Assembly (NCBI RefSeq): GCF_007992115.1
Contig: NZ_BJZQ01000001.1
Span: 310,001-374,000, forward strand
Length of the DNA stretch: 64,000 nt
Origin: Aeromicrobium flavum
GTDB lineage: Bacteria > Actinomycetota > Actinomycetes > Propionibacteriales > Nocardioidaceae
Reading direction: 5' to 3'
The position numbers and the translations under genes are program-made. The notes under the pieces are model-generated. The model did no database searches and was not told where the DNA came from. It saw nothing but the letters and a program-made list of their open reading frames with translations. Each line of letters begins with the position of its first letter. Position 1 is the first letter of the stretch. Below, in pieces: positions 43,416-52,177 of the stretch.

Positions 43416-44674
43416 TCGCTGTGACCGGTCCCGATCCGGAGGCGGACGAGGCGTGCCACGACACCGACCCCGAGCACGACCACGCCCGCGACGATCGAGC
43501 CGAGGGGCAGGGTCACGACGAGGAGCACGCAGCCGGCCGCGCCGGCTCCCTGCAGGGCTCGCGGGTAGCGACGCCGGTCCGGCGGCTGGGTCAGCGCGGC
43601 GACATTCGCGACGAGGTAGTAGAGCAGCACGCCGAAGGACGAGAAGCCGATGGCGCCGCGCAGGTCGGTCGCCAGCACGAGCGCGCAGACGACGATCGCC
43701 AGCGCGATCTCGGCGTGGTGCGGCACGCGGTGGGTCGGGTGCACCGCGGACAGCCAGCGCGGCAGGTCGCCGGTGCGCGCCATGGCCAGGCCGGTGCGAC
43801 CGACGCCCGCGATGAGCGCCAGCAGCGCCCCGAGTGCGGCAGCGGCCGCGCCGACCCTTGCCACGGGCACCGCCCATCCCGCGCCCGCGGCACGGGCGAC
43901 GTCGGTCAGGGGCTCGGTCGACGCGGCGAGACGATCCGGTCCGAGGACGAGCAGCACCGTGACGGCCACGAGGCCGTAGAGCATCAGCGCCAGCAGCAGT
44001 GCGAGCGTGATGGCCCGCGGAATCGTGCGCTCCGGGGCAACCACCTCCTCGCCCATCGTCGCGATCCGGGCGTAGCCGGCGAACGCGAAGAAGAGCAGGC
44101 CCGCCGACTGCAGGACGCCGTACGGACCCTCCGCGAACAGGTCTTCGCGCAGGGCGTTCCCGCCGGGGTCGCCGGCGGTCAGCCCCACGACGACGAGCGT
44201 CAGCAGGACGAGGACGACCAGAGCGACGATCACGCTCGTCAGCGCCGCCGTCCGGGTGACGCCGAACCAGTTGACCGTGACCAGGACCACGACCGCCGCC
44301 ACCGCGACCGGCTTCTCCCACCCCGCGGGCGCGGCGTAGGCGGCGAAGGTCAGCGCCATCGCGGCACAGCTGGCCGTCTTGCCCACCACGAAGCACCAGC
44401 CCGCGACGAACCCCGGCCACGCGCCGAGCCGCTCGCGACCGTAGACGTAGGTGCCGCCGGACGTCGGGTACTGGGCCGCCAGCTGGGCGGACGACGTGGC
44501 GTTGCACCAGGCGACGAACGCCGCCAGGACGAGCCCGACCAGCAGTCCCGCCCCGGCGACCTCGGCTGCCGGAGCGAACGCCGCGAAGATGCCCGCACCG
44601 ACCATCGAGCCGAGCCCGATCACCACCGCGTCGCCCGTGGTCAGCCGGCGTGCCAGCGAGGGTCCCGAGGTCAC
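43412..44674 (-). CDS. APC-family amino acid permease
   Basis: 420 residues with about twelve membrane helices. It opens TTGDAVVIGLGSMVGAGIF, the APC helix 1 signature with the unwound GSMVGAGIF, then QYPTSGGTYVYGRERLG and LLFFAFAGYARIATMGEE. The family moves cationic or neutral amino acids with protons. The GTG at 44674 is seven bases after a TACGCT box on the minus strand, and the gene is divergent from the ZIP transporter. Substrate not predictable. Confidence 0.87.
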   Translation of the reverse strand: MTSGPSLARRLTTGDAVVIGLGSMVGAGIFAAFAPAAEVAGAGLLVGLVLAAFVAWCNATSSAQLAAQYPTSGGTYVYGRERLGAWPGFVAGWCFVVGKTASCAAMALTFAAYAAPAGWEKPVAVAAVVVLVTVNWFGVTRTAALTSVIVALVVLVLLTLVVVGLTAGDPGGNALREDLFAEGPYGVLQSAGLLFFAFAGYARIATMGEEVVAPERTIPRAITLALLLALMLYGLVAVTVLLVLGPDRLAASTEPLTDVARAAGAGWAVPVARVGAAAAALGALLALIAGVGRTGLAMARTGDLPRWLSAVHPTHRVPHHAEIALAIVVCALVLATDLRGAIGFSSFGVLLYYLVANVAALTQPPDRRRYPRALQGAGAAGCVLLVVTLPLGSIVAGVVVLGVGVVARLVRLRIGTGHSD

Positions 44675-44681
44675 GCTCGTG

Positions 44682-44687
44682 AGCGTA
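44682..44687 (-). promoter_or_regulatory. -10 box of the APC permease gene
   Basis: TACGCT on the minus strand, seven bases from the GTG at 44674. No RBS is visible, so probably leaderless. Confidence 0.45.
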
Positions 44688-44722
44688 GTCGGCGTCGACC
44701 TGCCGCACGACCCGCCGGCCAG

Positions 44723-44728
44723 TAGGTT
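44723..44728 (+). promoter_or_regulatory. -10 box of the ZIP transporter gene
   Basis: TAGGTT ends six bases before GTG 44735. Back-to-back with the APC permease box about 40 bases away. Confidence 0.5.
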
Positions 44729-44734
44729 CGTGGC

Positions 44735-45487
44735 GTGCCCGTGTGGATCGAAGCCGGCGTGTGGGGACTGCTCGCCGGAAGCGCGCTGGTGCTGGGCGCA
44801 GCCATCGCCTGGTTCGCCCACGTGCCGCGGTGGGTCGCCTCGTCCGTCATGGCCTTCGGCGCGGGGGTCCTGATCTCGGCGCTCGCGTTCGACCTGGTCG
44901 ACGAGGCCGAGCGCACGGGCGGCCTGGGCCCCACCGTCCTGGGATTCCTCGGCGGCGCGGTCGTCTACGTCGCGGCCAACGTCGTCCTCGCGCGCCGTGG
45001 TGCACGCCATCGCAAGCGCTCCGGCGACCACCAGGCCTCGGAGTCCGGGCAGCAGGGCAGCGGCACGGCCATCGCGGTCGGTGCACTGCTGGACGGTGTG
45101 CCCGAGTCGGTGGTGCTGGGCCTCTCGCTGCTCGGCGGTGGCGGAGTCGGGTCGGCTGTCCTGGCGGCGATCTTCGTGTCCAACCTCCCCGAGGGGCTGT
45201 CCAGCACGGCGGGCATGAAGCGCAGTGGGCGTGGAGCCCGGTACGTCTTCGGCGTGTGGGGCGGCATCGCGGCCGCCAGCGGGGTCGCCGGGGCGCTCGG
45301 CTGTCTGCTCCTGCAGGACGCGTCGGACGGGACCCTCGCCGTGATCACTGCGACGGCCGCCGGTGCCATCTTGGCGATGATCGCCGACACGATGATCCCC
45401 GAGGCGTTCGAGGACACCCACCTGTACGCCGGGCTCATCGCAGCGACGGGCTTCCTGGTCGCCTTCGCGATCTCGCGCGCCGCCTGA
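44735..45487 (+). CDS. ZIP-family metal transporter
   Basis: 250 residues with about eight helices. Metal-site motifs are ALLDGVPESVVLGLSL (helix IV type) and FVSNLPEGLSS (helix V type), with IADTMIPEAFED near the end. A short His/Gln/Ser loop (HRKRSGDHQASESGQQ) lies in the middle, the usual place of the cytosolic metal-binding loop. Likely imports zinc or another divalent metal. The start GTG lies six bases after a TAGGTT box. Confidence 0.87.
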   Translation: MPVWIEAGVWGLLAGSALVLGAAIAWFAHVPRWVASSVMAFGAGVLISALAFDLVDEAERTGGLGPTVLGFLGGAVVYVAANVVLARRGARHRKRSGDHQASESGQQGSGTAIAVGALLDGVPESVVLGLSLLGGGGVGSAVLAAIFVSNLPEGLSSTAGMKRSGRGARYVFGVWGGIAAASGVAGALGCLLLQDASDGTLAVITATAAGAILAMIADTMIPEAFEDTHLYAGLIAATGFLVAFAISRAA

Positions 45488-45507
45488 TCGTTTGGTTCAC
45501 TCGTGCG

Positions 45508-46278
45508 GTGAACACCCGCGAGCTCTCCCGCCCTGACGGCATGACCATCGCCTTCCACGAGTGGAACGCGGACGTCGTCTCCGTCCCGGTCGTGCTGCAG
45601 CACGGCTACGTCGCCTCCACCGAGACCAACTGGCTCGCCACCGGCGTCGTCGACGCCCTCGTGGCGGCCGGCCGGCGCGTCATCGGCGTCGACGCGCGCG
45701 GCCACGGGCGGTCCGGCACCTCGGGGGACAGCGCGCTGTTCGGCGAGCCGACGATGGCCCGCGACATCTGCGACCTGATGGACGAGATGGGTGTCGAGGA
45801 GTACCACCTCGTCGGCTACTCGATGGGCGCGGTCATCGCCGTGCTCACGGCCGCGCAGGACCCGCGCGTCTCGCGCCTGGTCATCGGGGGAGTGGGGTCG
45901 GCGGTGGCCGAGCTCGGCGGCGTGGACACGCGCGTGCTCGATGCCGACCTGCTCGTCGAGGCACTGCTCACCGACGGCGATCTCTCGTCGTACCCCGTGG
46001 GGGTGCGCGGTTTCCGCCAGTTCGCCGACCTGCTCGGCTCGGACCGCGCGTCGCTGGCCGCGCAGGCGCGCGCAGTGCACTCCGGCCCGACCGACCTCAG
46101 CCGGGTCACGGTGCCGACGCTGCTCATCGCCGGGCGCGACGACGAGCTGGCCACGAACCCCCAGGTGCTGGCCGACGCCCTGCCCGACGGTCGCCTGCGT
46201 CTCGTCGACGGCGACCACCTCGCCGCGGTCATGGCACCGGACTTCGCCCCCGCGATCATCGAGTTCCTGGCCGACTGA
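45508..46278 (+). CDS. Alpha/beta hydrolase
   Basis: 256 residues. Oxyanion/loop region LQHGYVASTETNW, IGVDARGHGRSG, nucleophile elbow VGYSMGAV (Ser about 108), acid in LIAGRDDELATNP and histidine in VDGDHLAAV, so the catalytic triad looks complete. Substrate unknown; esterase, epoxide hydrolase-like and lactonase roles are possible. The GTG start is six bases after TTCACT and 20 bases after the ZIP gene stop. Confidence 0.85.
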   Translation: MNTRELSRPDGMTIAFHEWNADVVSVPVVLQHGYVASTETNWLATGVVDALVAAGRRVIGVDARGHGRSGTSGDSALFGEPTMARDICDLMDEMGVEEYHLVGYSMGAVIAVLTAAQDPRVSRLVIGGVGSAVAELGGVDTRVLDADLLVEALLTDGDLSSYPVGVRGFRQFADLLGSDRASLAAQARAVHSGPTDLSRVTVPTLLIAGRDDELATNPQVLADALPDGRLRLVDGDHLAAVMAPDFAPAIIEFLAD

Positions 46279-46300
46279 CCCGTCGCTCAGGCAGCCGCTC

Positions 46301-46759
46301 TCAGCGCGTGCGCCACGCGTCGTCGGTCTCGGTGCGCTTGAGCACGGACGACGGCAGCTCACCCTCGGCGAGCTGGGCGATCGTCACCGTCTCCAGCACC
46401 TCGCGCAGCGCGTGGCGGGCGGCGATCCACACGGGCGTGAGGACCTCCGCCCGGCCCTGGTAGGTCACGGCCTCCGGTCGCACGCCGTGGATCGAGACGA
46501 TCGGACCGTCGACGGCCCGGATGACGTCGGCGATGGTCACCGCGTAGGGCGGGCGGGCCATGCGCCACCCGCCGGACTGGCCGCGTTGCGACAGCAGGAT
46601 GCCCGCCTTGCGCAGGTCGCCCAGGATCGACTGCAGGAAGCCGTGCGGGATGTCCTGACGCCGCCCGAGCTCGTCTGCGGTGACCGCGCGATCGCCGGGC
46701 TCCGCGGCCAACTCGATCAACGCGCGCAGCGCATAGTCGGACTTCGTCGAGACTCTCAC
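46301..46759 (-). CDS. Rrf2-family transcriptional regulator without cluster cysteines
   Basis: 152 residues from GTG 46759. Winged helix start VRVSTKSDYALRALIELA, recognition part DIPHGFLQSILGDLRKAGILLSQRG and SGGWRMARPP are typical of Rrf2. The three cysteines that bind Fe-S or Fe-Cys in IscR/NsrR types are missing; the protein from 46759 has none. It must sense something else or act constitutively, similar to CymR types. Divergent from the asparaginase gene with 50 bases between starts. Confidence 0.83.
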   Translation of the reverse strand: MRVSTKSDYALRALIELAAEPGDRAVTADELGRRQDIPHGFLQSILGDLRKAGILLSQRGQSGGWRMARPPYAVTIADVIRAVDGPIVSIHGVRPEAVTYQGRAEVLTPVWIAARHALREVLETVTIAQLAEGELPSSVLKRTETDDAWRTR

Positions 46760-46809
46760 GGGCTCAGTCTCGCAAAGCCGAATCCGCTGGGCGTGACTAT
46801 CCTCCAAAG

Positions 46810-47817
46810 GTGACGAACCGCGCCTCTTCCCCGACCGACGTCTCGAGCCTCACGGCGGCGCCGCTGGCGCACGTGGTGCGGGGCGACCTGGTCGAGTCGG
46901 TGCACCTGGGCCACCTCGTCGCGCTCGACCCGGCGGGTGCTCCCGTGCTGGCGGTCGGGGACCCCGAGGTCACCATGTGGCCGCGCTCGAGCGTCAAGCC
47001 GTTCCAGGCCGTTGCGATGGTGCGCCACGGCCTCGACCTGCCTGACCGGCTGATGGCGCTGGCCGCCGCCAGCCACAACGGCGAGCCCGACCACATCGCC
47101 GGGGCGCTGGCGATCCTCGCGCGGGCCGGCCTCACCGAGAAGGACCTGCTCAACACCCCCGACCTCCCATGGGGGTCCACGGCGATGCGCGACTGGCTCG
47201 CCGCCGGCCAGGGTCCCGAGCAGATCAGCCAGAACTGCTCGGGCAAGCACGCGGCGATGCTGCTGACGTGCGTGACGGCGGGTTGGGACACCGAGACCTA
47301 CCTGCAGCCCGATCATCCGCTGCAGGTCGCGATCCGCGAGACGATCGAGGAGTTCACCGGCGTGCCGATCGCCGCCGCCACCACCGACGGCTGCGGGGCG
47401 CCGCTGTTCTCCACGACCGTCACCGGCCTGGCCCGGGGCTTCGGCCGCCTCGCCGCCGCGGTGGCCACCGACCCCGAGTCGGCCGAGGCGCACGTGGCGC
47501 GTGCCATGGCCGCCTTCCCGCAGATGGTGGCCGGCGGTCAGCGCCCGACCACCACCCTGATGCGCGCGGTGCCGGGCCTGGTCGCCAAGGACGGCGCCGA
47601 CGGCATCTTCGCCGCCGGCCTGCCGGACGGTCGTGCCGCGGCGTTCAAGGTGCTCGACGGGGCCGAGCGTCCGTTGGCGCCCGTGCTGGTCGCGGCGCTC
47701 GACGCACTGGGCGCGTTCGACGGCGACGACGTCGACCGCGCGGCGGTCGACTCCCTGCGCGAGCGCGACGTCCTCGGGGCGGGCCGCCCCGTGGGCTCGA
47801 TCCGTCCGGCGTTCTGA
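46810..47817 (+). CDS. Asparaginase, bacterial thermolabile (R. etli type II) family
   Basis: 335 residues. Not the classical AnsA/B fold but the serine-lysine amidase family: MWPRSSVKPFQAVAMV (SxxK), ALAAASHNGEPDHI, QNCSGKHAAMLLTC and TTDGCGAPLFS are its hallmarks, including conserved Cys and Lys of the metal-linked site. Hydrolyses asparagine to aspartate and ammonia. GTG start; a GACTAT box about nine bases upstream is a likely -10. The divergent Rrf2-type gene may regulate it. Confidence 0.88.
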   Translation: MTNRASSPTDVSSLTAAPLAHVVRGDLVESVHLGHLVALDPAGAPVLAVGDPEVTMWPRSSVKPFQAVAMVRHGLDLPDRLMALAAASHNGEPDHIAGALAILARAGLTEKDLLNTPDLPWGSTAMRDWLAAGQGPEQISQNCSGKHAAMLLTCVTAGWDTETYLQPDHPLQVAIRETIEEFTGVPIAAATTDGCGAPLFSTTVTGLARGFGRLAAAVATDPESAEAHVARAMAAFPQMVAGGQRPTTTLMRAVPGLVAKDGADGIFAAGLPDGRAAAFKVLDGAERPLAPVLVAALDALGAFDGDDVDRAAVDSLRERDVLGAGRPVGSIRPAF

Positions 47818-47818
47818 G

Positions 47819-47998
47819 TCAGGACGCGTTCGCGCGCACCCACGCCATCACGGCGGGGTCGTCGGTGGTGAACCGCTCGACCTCCTCGCCGCCGTCACAG
47901 CGGCACAGGACGACCTCGGCGCGCTCGGCGTCGAGCTCGAGGAGTCGGCAGGTGCCGCCGTGGGCCGCCCAGCGACTCAGCCGCGCGATCTCGTCCAT
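47819..47998 (-). CDS. Small conserved hypothetical protein
   Basis: 59 residues from ATG 47998 (a second ATG three codons upstream at 48007 is possible). Reads MDEIARLSRWAAHGGTCRLL, then VLCRCDGGEEVERFTTDDPAVMAWVRANAS. No membrane segment. Short actinobacterial proteins of this kind occur widely with no known role; Cys-x-Cys and a His-Gly-Gly-Thr-Cys are notable. Convergent with the asparaginase gene, one base between stops. Confidence 0.6.
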   Translation of the reverse strand: MDEIARLSRWAAHGGTCRLLELDAERAEVVLCRCDGGEEVERFTTDDPAVMAWVRANAS

Positions 47999-48027
47999 GG
48001 GTCCCATGATCGCGCGGCCGGCCCGGA

Positions 48028-48789
48028 TCAGCGCAGGGCCGCCATCGCGCGGTCGACCGCCACGCGCGACGGGACGGTGAAGGACAGGTCGGAGTCGTCC
48101 TCGGCGCCCATCAGCTCGCCGTTCGCGAAGCTGGCGAAGACGGTGATCTTGCCGCCACACGCGCGGTACTCGCGGTCCTCGAGCTCGGTCACGCCCTGCT
48201 CCTGCAGCGCCTTCACCTCGGCGATGGCCTGATCGGCGAGCGCGTCGAACTCCGGCTCGTCGATGGCGAGCTTGAACAGCTCCAGCAGGGCGATGAGCTC
48301 CTCGGGCGTGTACCTCTCACCGGTGCCGGAGGTGCGGAGCTTCGCCGACACCGCGGCCACCGAGTCGCCGACGACGTCGGGGGAGAAGGTGGGGTCGGAC
48401 TTCAGGGTGCGGAAGTCACGGAGGGTCGCGCACCGGCCCTGACGGACCAGCAGCGTCTGCGCCCGGGTGGCGACGCGCTTCTTGCCCTTGAAGCGGTAGA
48501 CGACCCTCGTCGACACGCGGTAGGTGCCCGGCGCCAGCTTCACCGCGGTGCGGTTCCTGCGCACGACCTTGCCGCCCTGGCGGACGGTGAGGGTCTTCTT
48601 CAGGACCTTGACCTTCTTGGCCTTCTTCACCGACGGCTTGACCAGCGCCGTGCCGTACCAGTCGATGGAGCGGGTGGTGATCTTCTTGATCGTCACCGGC
48701 TTCTGCGCCGCCTCGGCCGGGGCGGCCACCAGCGCGGAGCCGGCAGCGAGGGCGAGCGCGGTCACCAGACCGAGGAGGGTGCGACGCAT
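48028..48789 (-). CDS. Secreted hypothetical protein with lysine-rich N-terminal region
   Basis: 253 residues. Clear Sec signal peptide (MRRTLLGLVTALALAAG, cleavage after APAEA near residue 28). The next ~90 residues are Lys/Arg/Val-rich beta-type sequence (PSVKKAKKVKVLKKTLTV), and the C-terminal ~120 are mainly helical and acidic, with one Cys each in GRCATL and YRACGGK that may form a disulfide. No family recognised. RBS GGAAGGA before ATG 48789 and a TACGAT -10 box near 48820 support the start. Confidence 0.65.
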   Translation of the reverse strand: MRRTLLGLVTALALAAGSALVAAPAEAAQKPVTIKKITTRSIDWYGTALVKPSVKKAKKVKVLKKTLTVRQGGKVVRRNRTAVKLAPGTYRVSTRVVYRFKGKKRVATRAQTLLVRQGRCATLRDFRTLKSDPTFSPDVVGDSVAAVSAKLRTSGTGERYTPEELIALLELFKLAIDEPEFDALADQAIAEVKALQEQGVTELEDREYRACGGKITVFASFANGELMGAEDDSDLSFTVPSRVAVDRAMAALR

Positions 48790-48865
48790 GGGGGTCCTTC
48801 CGGGACACGGACGAGTTCCCCGATCGTAGGCGGGGGACGACCCCGGACGTGGCGAAACGAGTCGG

Positions 48866-48871
48866 TAGGGT
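48866..48871 (+). promoter_or_regulatory. -10 box of thrS
   Basis: TAGGGT about 54 bases before ATG 48926, leaving a leader of about 48 bases with GAGGGG as RBS. This contrasts with the leaderless neighbours. No T-box structure is visible. Confidence 0.45.
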
Positions 48872-48925
48872 GAGGCCAAGAGCGCTGCCCAGCCGTAGGG
48901 GCCGCCCAGTCACCGAGGGGTTCGC

Positions 48926-50896
48926 ATGAGTCTGACCGTCACCGTCGCCGCCGCCGAGCAGCAGGTCGAACCCGGCACCCGGGCATGGCAGCTGTTCGCC
49001 GAGGACCCGCAGGTGATCGCCGCCCGCGTCAACGGCGACCTCGTCGACCTCGCCCGCGAGCTGGCCGACGGCGACGCCGTCGAGCCGGTCACGATGGACT
49101 CGCCCGACGGCCTCGACGTGCTGCGCCACTCCACGGCCCACGTCATGGCCCAGGCCGTGCAGGAGCTGTTCCCCGACGCCAAGCTGGGCATCGGCCCGCC
49201 GATCACCGACGGCTTCTACTACGACTTCGACGTCGAGGTCCCCTTCACCCCCGAGGACATCGAGAAGATCGAGTCGCGGATGAAGAAGATCGTCAAGGAG
49301 GGCCAGAAGTTCAGCCGCCGCGAGATCAGCGACGACGACGCGCGCACCGAGCTGGCCGACGAGCCGTACAAGCTCGAGCTGATCGGCCTCAAGTCCACCG
49401 CCGGCGACGCAGCGGAGGGCGCCAGCGTCGAGGTCGGCGAGGGCGGCCTGAGCATCTACGACAACCTCAAGCGCGACGGCTCGCTGGCGTGGAAGGACCT
49501 GTGCCGCGGCCCGCACCTGCCCACCACCAAGCGCATCCCCGCCTTCAAGCTCATGCGCTCGGCCGCCGCCTACTGGCGCGGCGACGAGAAGAACAAGCAG
49601 CTGCAGCGCATCTACGGCACCGCGTGGCCCACCAAGGAGGACCTCGAGGCGCACCTGCACCGCATCGAGGAGGCCCAGCGCCGCGACCACCGCCGCCTGG
49701 GTACCGAACTCGACCTGTACAGCTTCCCCGACGAGATCGGCTCCGGCCTGCCGGTGTTCCACCCGCGCGGCGGCGTCATCAAGCGCGCGATGGAGGACTA
49801 CGTCCGCACGCGGCACATCGAGGAGGGCTTCGAGTACGTCGGCACGCCGCACATCGCCAAGGAGGGCCTGTTCCACACCTCGGGCCACCTGCCGTACTAC
49901 GGCGAGGGCATGTTCCCGGCGCTCGAGGTCGACGGCGGCGACTACCGCCTCAAGGCGATGAACTGCCCGATGCACAACCTCATCTACCGGTCGCGTCAGC
50001 GCTCGTACCGCGAGCTGCCGCTGCGGCTGTTCGAGTTCGGCCACGTCTACCGCAACGAGAAGTCGGGCGTCATCCACGGCCTCACCCGCGTGCGCGGCTT
50101 CGCCCAGGACGACTCGCACTCCTACGTCACGCCCGAGCAGGCGCCGGCCGAGGTCGCCCACCTGCTCAACTTCATGCTGAGCCTGCTCGACGACTTCGGC
50201 ATGGACGACTACTACCTCGAGCTCTCCACGCGCGATGCGTCGAAGGACAAGTTCATCGGCTCCGACGAGGACTGGGACACCGCCACGAAGGTGCTGGAGG
50301 AGGTCGCCATGGCGACCGGCCTCGAGCTCGTGCCCGACCCGGGCGGCGCGGCGTACTACGGCCCGAAGATCTCGGTTCAGGCGCGCGACGCCATCGGCCG
50401 CACGTGGCAGATGGGCACGGTCCAGTACGACTTCAACCAGCCCTCGGCCGACCGCTTCAACCTCGAGTACGTCGCCGCCGACGGCAGCCGTCAGCAGCCG
50501 GTGATGATCCACTCGGCCAAGTTCGGCTCGATCGAGCGCTTCATGGGCGTCCTCGTCGAGCACTATGCCGGCGCCTTCCCCCCGTGGCTCGCCCCGGTGC
50601 AGGCCGTCGGCATCCCCGTGGCTGAGCGCCACGTCGAGTACCTGGAGCGGCTTGCCGTCCGGCTCAGGGCCGAGGGGATCCGGTTCGAGGTCGACGACTC
50701 CGACGAGCGCATGCAGAAGAAGATCCGCAACGCCCAGACCCAGAAGGTGCCGTTCATGGTGCTGGTCGGCGACAAGGACGTCGAGGCGAACGCCGTGTCC
50801 TTCCGCTTCCGCAACGGCGAGCAGGAGAACGGGGTGTCGCTCGACGACGCGGTCGACAAGATCGTCGCGGCGGTGCGCGACCGGGTCCAGGTCTGA
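48926..50896 (+). CDS. thrS: Threonine--tRNA ligase
   Basis: 656 residues: TGS domain (1-60), editing domain with [11 protein letters not shown], catalytic core and anticodon-binding C-terminus (about 550-656). The zinc-binding cysteine is in KAMNCPMHN and the motif-2 region includes [15 protein letters not shown]. Charges tRNA-Thr in the cytosol. It heads the conserved thrS-HIT-pgsA unit, with a one-base overlap to the HIT gene. Confidence 0.96.
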   Translation: MSLTVTVAAAEQQVEPGTRAWQLFAEDPQVIAARVNGDLVDLARELADGDAVEPVTMDSPDGLDVLRHSTAHVMAQAVQELFPDAKLGIGPPITDGFYYDFDVEVPFTPEDIEKIESRMKKIVKEGQKFSRREISDDDARTELADEPYKLELIGLKSTAGDAAEGASVEVGEGGLSIYDNLKRDGSLAWKDLCRGPHLPTTKRIPAFKLMRSAAAYWRGDEKNKQLQRIYGTAWPTKEDLEAHLHRIEEAQRRDHRRLGTELDLYSFPDEIGSGLPVFHPRGGVIKRAMEDYVRTRHIEEGFEYVGTPHIAKEGLFHTSGHLPYYGEGMFPALEVDGGDYRLKAMNCPMHNLIYRSRQRSYRELPLRLFEFGHVYRNEKSGVIHGLTRVRGFAQDDSHSYVTPEQAPAEVAHLLNFMLSLLDDFGMDDYYLELSTRDASKDKFIGSDEDWDTATKVLEEVAMATGLELVPDPGGAAYYGPKISVQARDAIGRTWQMGTVQYDFNQPSADRFNLEYVAADGSRQQPVMIHSAKFGSIERFMGVLVEHYAGAFPPWLAPVQAVGIPVAERHVEYLERLAVRLRAEGIRFEVDDSDERMQKKIRNAQTQKVPFMVLVGDKDVEANAVSFRFRNGEQENGVSLDDAVDKIVAAVRDRVQV

Positions 50897-51414
50897 TGGC
50901 CGACCCGGACGGACTCGAGCGGCTGTGGGCGCCCTACCGGATGGCCTACGTGCGCGAGGCCGGGAACGACGACGGCTGCCCGTTCTGCGCGATGGTCGCG
51001 GGCGAGCGCCAGACCGACCTCATCGTCGTGCGCGGTGAGCACTGCTTCGTGGCGATGAACCTGTACCCGTACAACCCGGGGCACCTCATGGTGCTGCCGA
51101 ACCGACACGAGTCGGGGCTCACCGAGCTCACGCTCGAGGAGTCCACCGAGCTCACGCTGCTGACGCAGCGGGCGATCCGGGCCATCGGCGAGGTCAGCTC
51201 ACCGCACGGCTTCAACGTCGGCCTCAACCTGGGCGCGTCCGCCGGGGGCTCGATCTCCCAGCACCTGCACCAGCACGTCGTGCCCCGCTGGGGCGGCGAC
51301 GCGAACTTCATGACCGTGGTCGGCCGCACCAAGGCGCTGCCGCAGACGATCGCCGAGTCGGCCGAGCTGCTGCGCGGCGTGTGGACCGCATCTGATGGTG
51401 AGGGGGTGGCCTGA
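50896..51414 (+). CDS. HIT-family nucleotide hydrolase/phosphorylase
   Basis: 172 residues. Histidine-triad motif QHLHQHVVPRW (about 117-127), N-terminal zinc-type cysteines in GCPFCAM and MNLYPYNPGHLMVLPNRH. Actinobacterial relatives between thrS and pgsA act on Ap4A-type nucleotides (Rv2613c is described as an Ap4A phosphorylase), so removal of alarmone by-products of tRNA charging is a sensible role here. Overlaps both neighbours by one base. Confidence 0.88.
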   Translation: MADPDGLERLWAPYRMAYVREAGNDDGCPFCAMVAGERQTDLIVVRGEHCFVAMNLYPYNPGHLMVLPNRHESGLTELTLEESTELTLLTQRAIRAIGEVSSPHGFNVGLNLGASAGGSISQHLHQHVVPRWGGDANFMTVVGRTKALPQTIAESAELLRGVWTASDGEGVA

Positions 51415-52022
51415 TGCTCGAACGCTTCCGGGCCTTCTGGAACAAGCTGTTCTCGCCGGTGGCCGACGGCCTGATCAAGATCGGCGTCACGCCCGACATG
51501 GTCACGTGGGTCGGCACGATCGGCGTCTGCGTCGGGGCGCTGTGGCTCTTCCCTCAGGGCGAGTTCTTCTGGGGCACGATGTTCGTCACGGCGTTCGTCT
51601 TCAGCGACATCGTCGACGGCACGATGGCCCGCAAGCTCGGCCGCACCTCCAAGTACGGGGCGTTCCTCGACTCGACCCTCGACCGGCTCGGCGACGCGGC
51701 GGTCTTCGGCGGCATCGCGCTCTGGTACGCGTGGGAGGGCGACTCGCAGGTCTACCTGTGCCTGGCGCTGGCCTGCCTCGTGCTGGGCAGCCTCACGTCC
51801 TACATCCGTGCCCGGGCCGAGTCCCTGGGCATGGAGGCCAAGGGCGGCATCGCCGAGCGCTCGGACCGGCTCGTCTCGATCCTGGTGATGACCGGCCTGT
51901 CCGGCCTGTTCAACCTGCCGATCCTGCAACACGTCACCCTCTGGGCGCTGGCCGCCGCGAGCCTCGTGACGGTCGCCCAGCGGATGACGATGGTCAAGCG
52001 CCAGGCCGACGCCGCCGCCTGA
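51414..52022 (+). CDS. pgsA: Phosphatidylinositol-phosphate synthase (CDP-alcohol phosphotransferase)
   Basis: 202 residues with six membrane helices. CDP-alcohol motif DIVDGTMARKLGRTSKYGAF followed by LDSTLDR provides the metal-binding aspartates. Position after thrS-HIT matches mycobacterial pgsA1, which joins inositol phosphate to CDP-diacylglycerol. In that order an acyltransferase and pimA normally follow, but they are missing here. A hairpin at 52065-52093 ends the unit. Confidence 0.87.
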   Translation: MLERFRAFWNKLFSPVADGLIKIGVTPDMVTWVGTIGVCVGALWLFPQGEFFWGTMFVTAFVFSDIVDGTMARKLGRTSKYGAFLDSTLDRLGDAAVFGGIALWYAWEGDSQVYLCLALACLVLGSLTSYIRARAESLGMEAKGGIAERSDRLVSILVMTGLSGLFNLPILQHVTLWALAAASLVTVAQRMTMVKRQADAAA

Positions 52023-52033
52023 TCGGTGAGTTG

Positions 52034-52093
52034 GGTCCCACGGCTCCCGGGGAGCGGTGCGCTCGGTCCCACCCTGGCCGCGCCAGTGGGACC
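52034..52093. repeat. GGTCCCAC repeats with terminator-like hairpin after pgsA
   Basis: GGTCCCAC at 52034-52041 and 52065-52072, with the inverted copy GTGGGACC at 52086-52093. The second and third form an 8-bp stem with a 13-base loop, a plausible terminator for the thrS-HIT-pgsA unit. Confidence 0.55.
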
Positions 52094-52165
52094 AGGCTCA
52101 CCGCCCCTGCGGGTGGGCACTGTCTCGTCGTCGTGGACCGGGGCGGGCCGGCTCGTCGCGCCTCG

Positions 52166-52171
52166 TAGACT
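52166..52171 (+). promoter_or_regulatory. -10 box of pdxS
   Basis: TAGACT ends six bases before GTG 52178, with no RBS: leaderless layout. Confidence 0.55.
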
Positions 52172-52177
52172 TGTGGG

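Noticed and set aside
48416..50632. 738-residue minus-strand frame antisense to thrS
   Set aside because: thrS is unmistakable on the plus strand; the antisense product is low-complexity.
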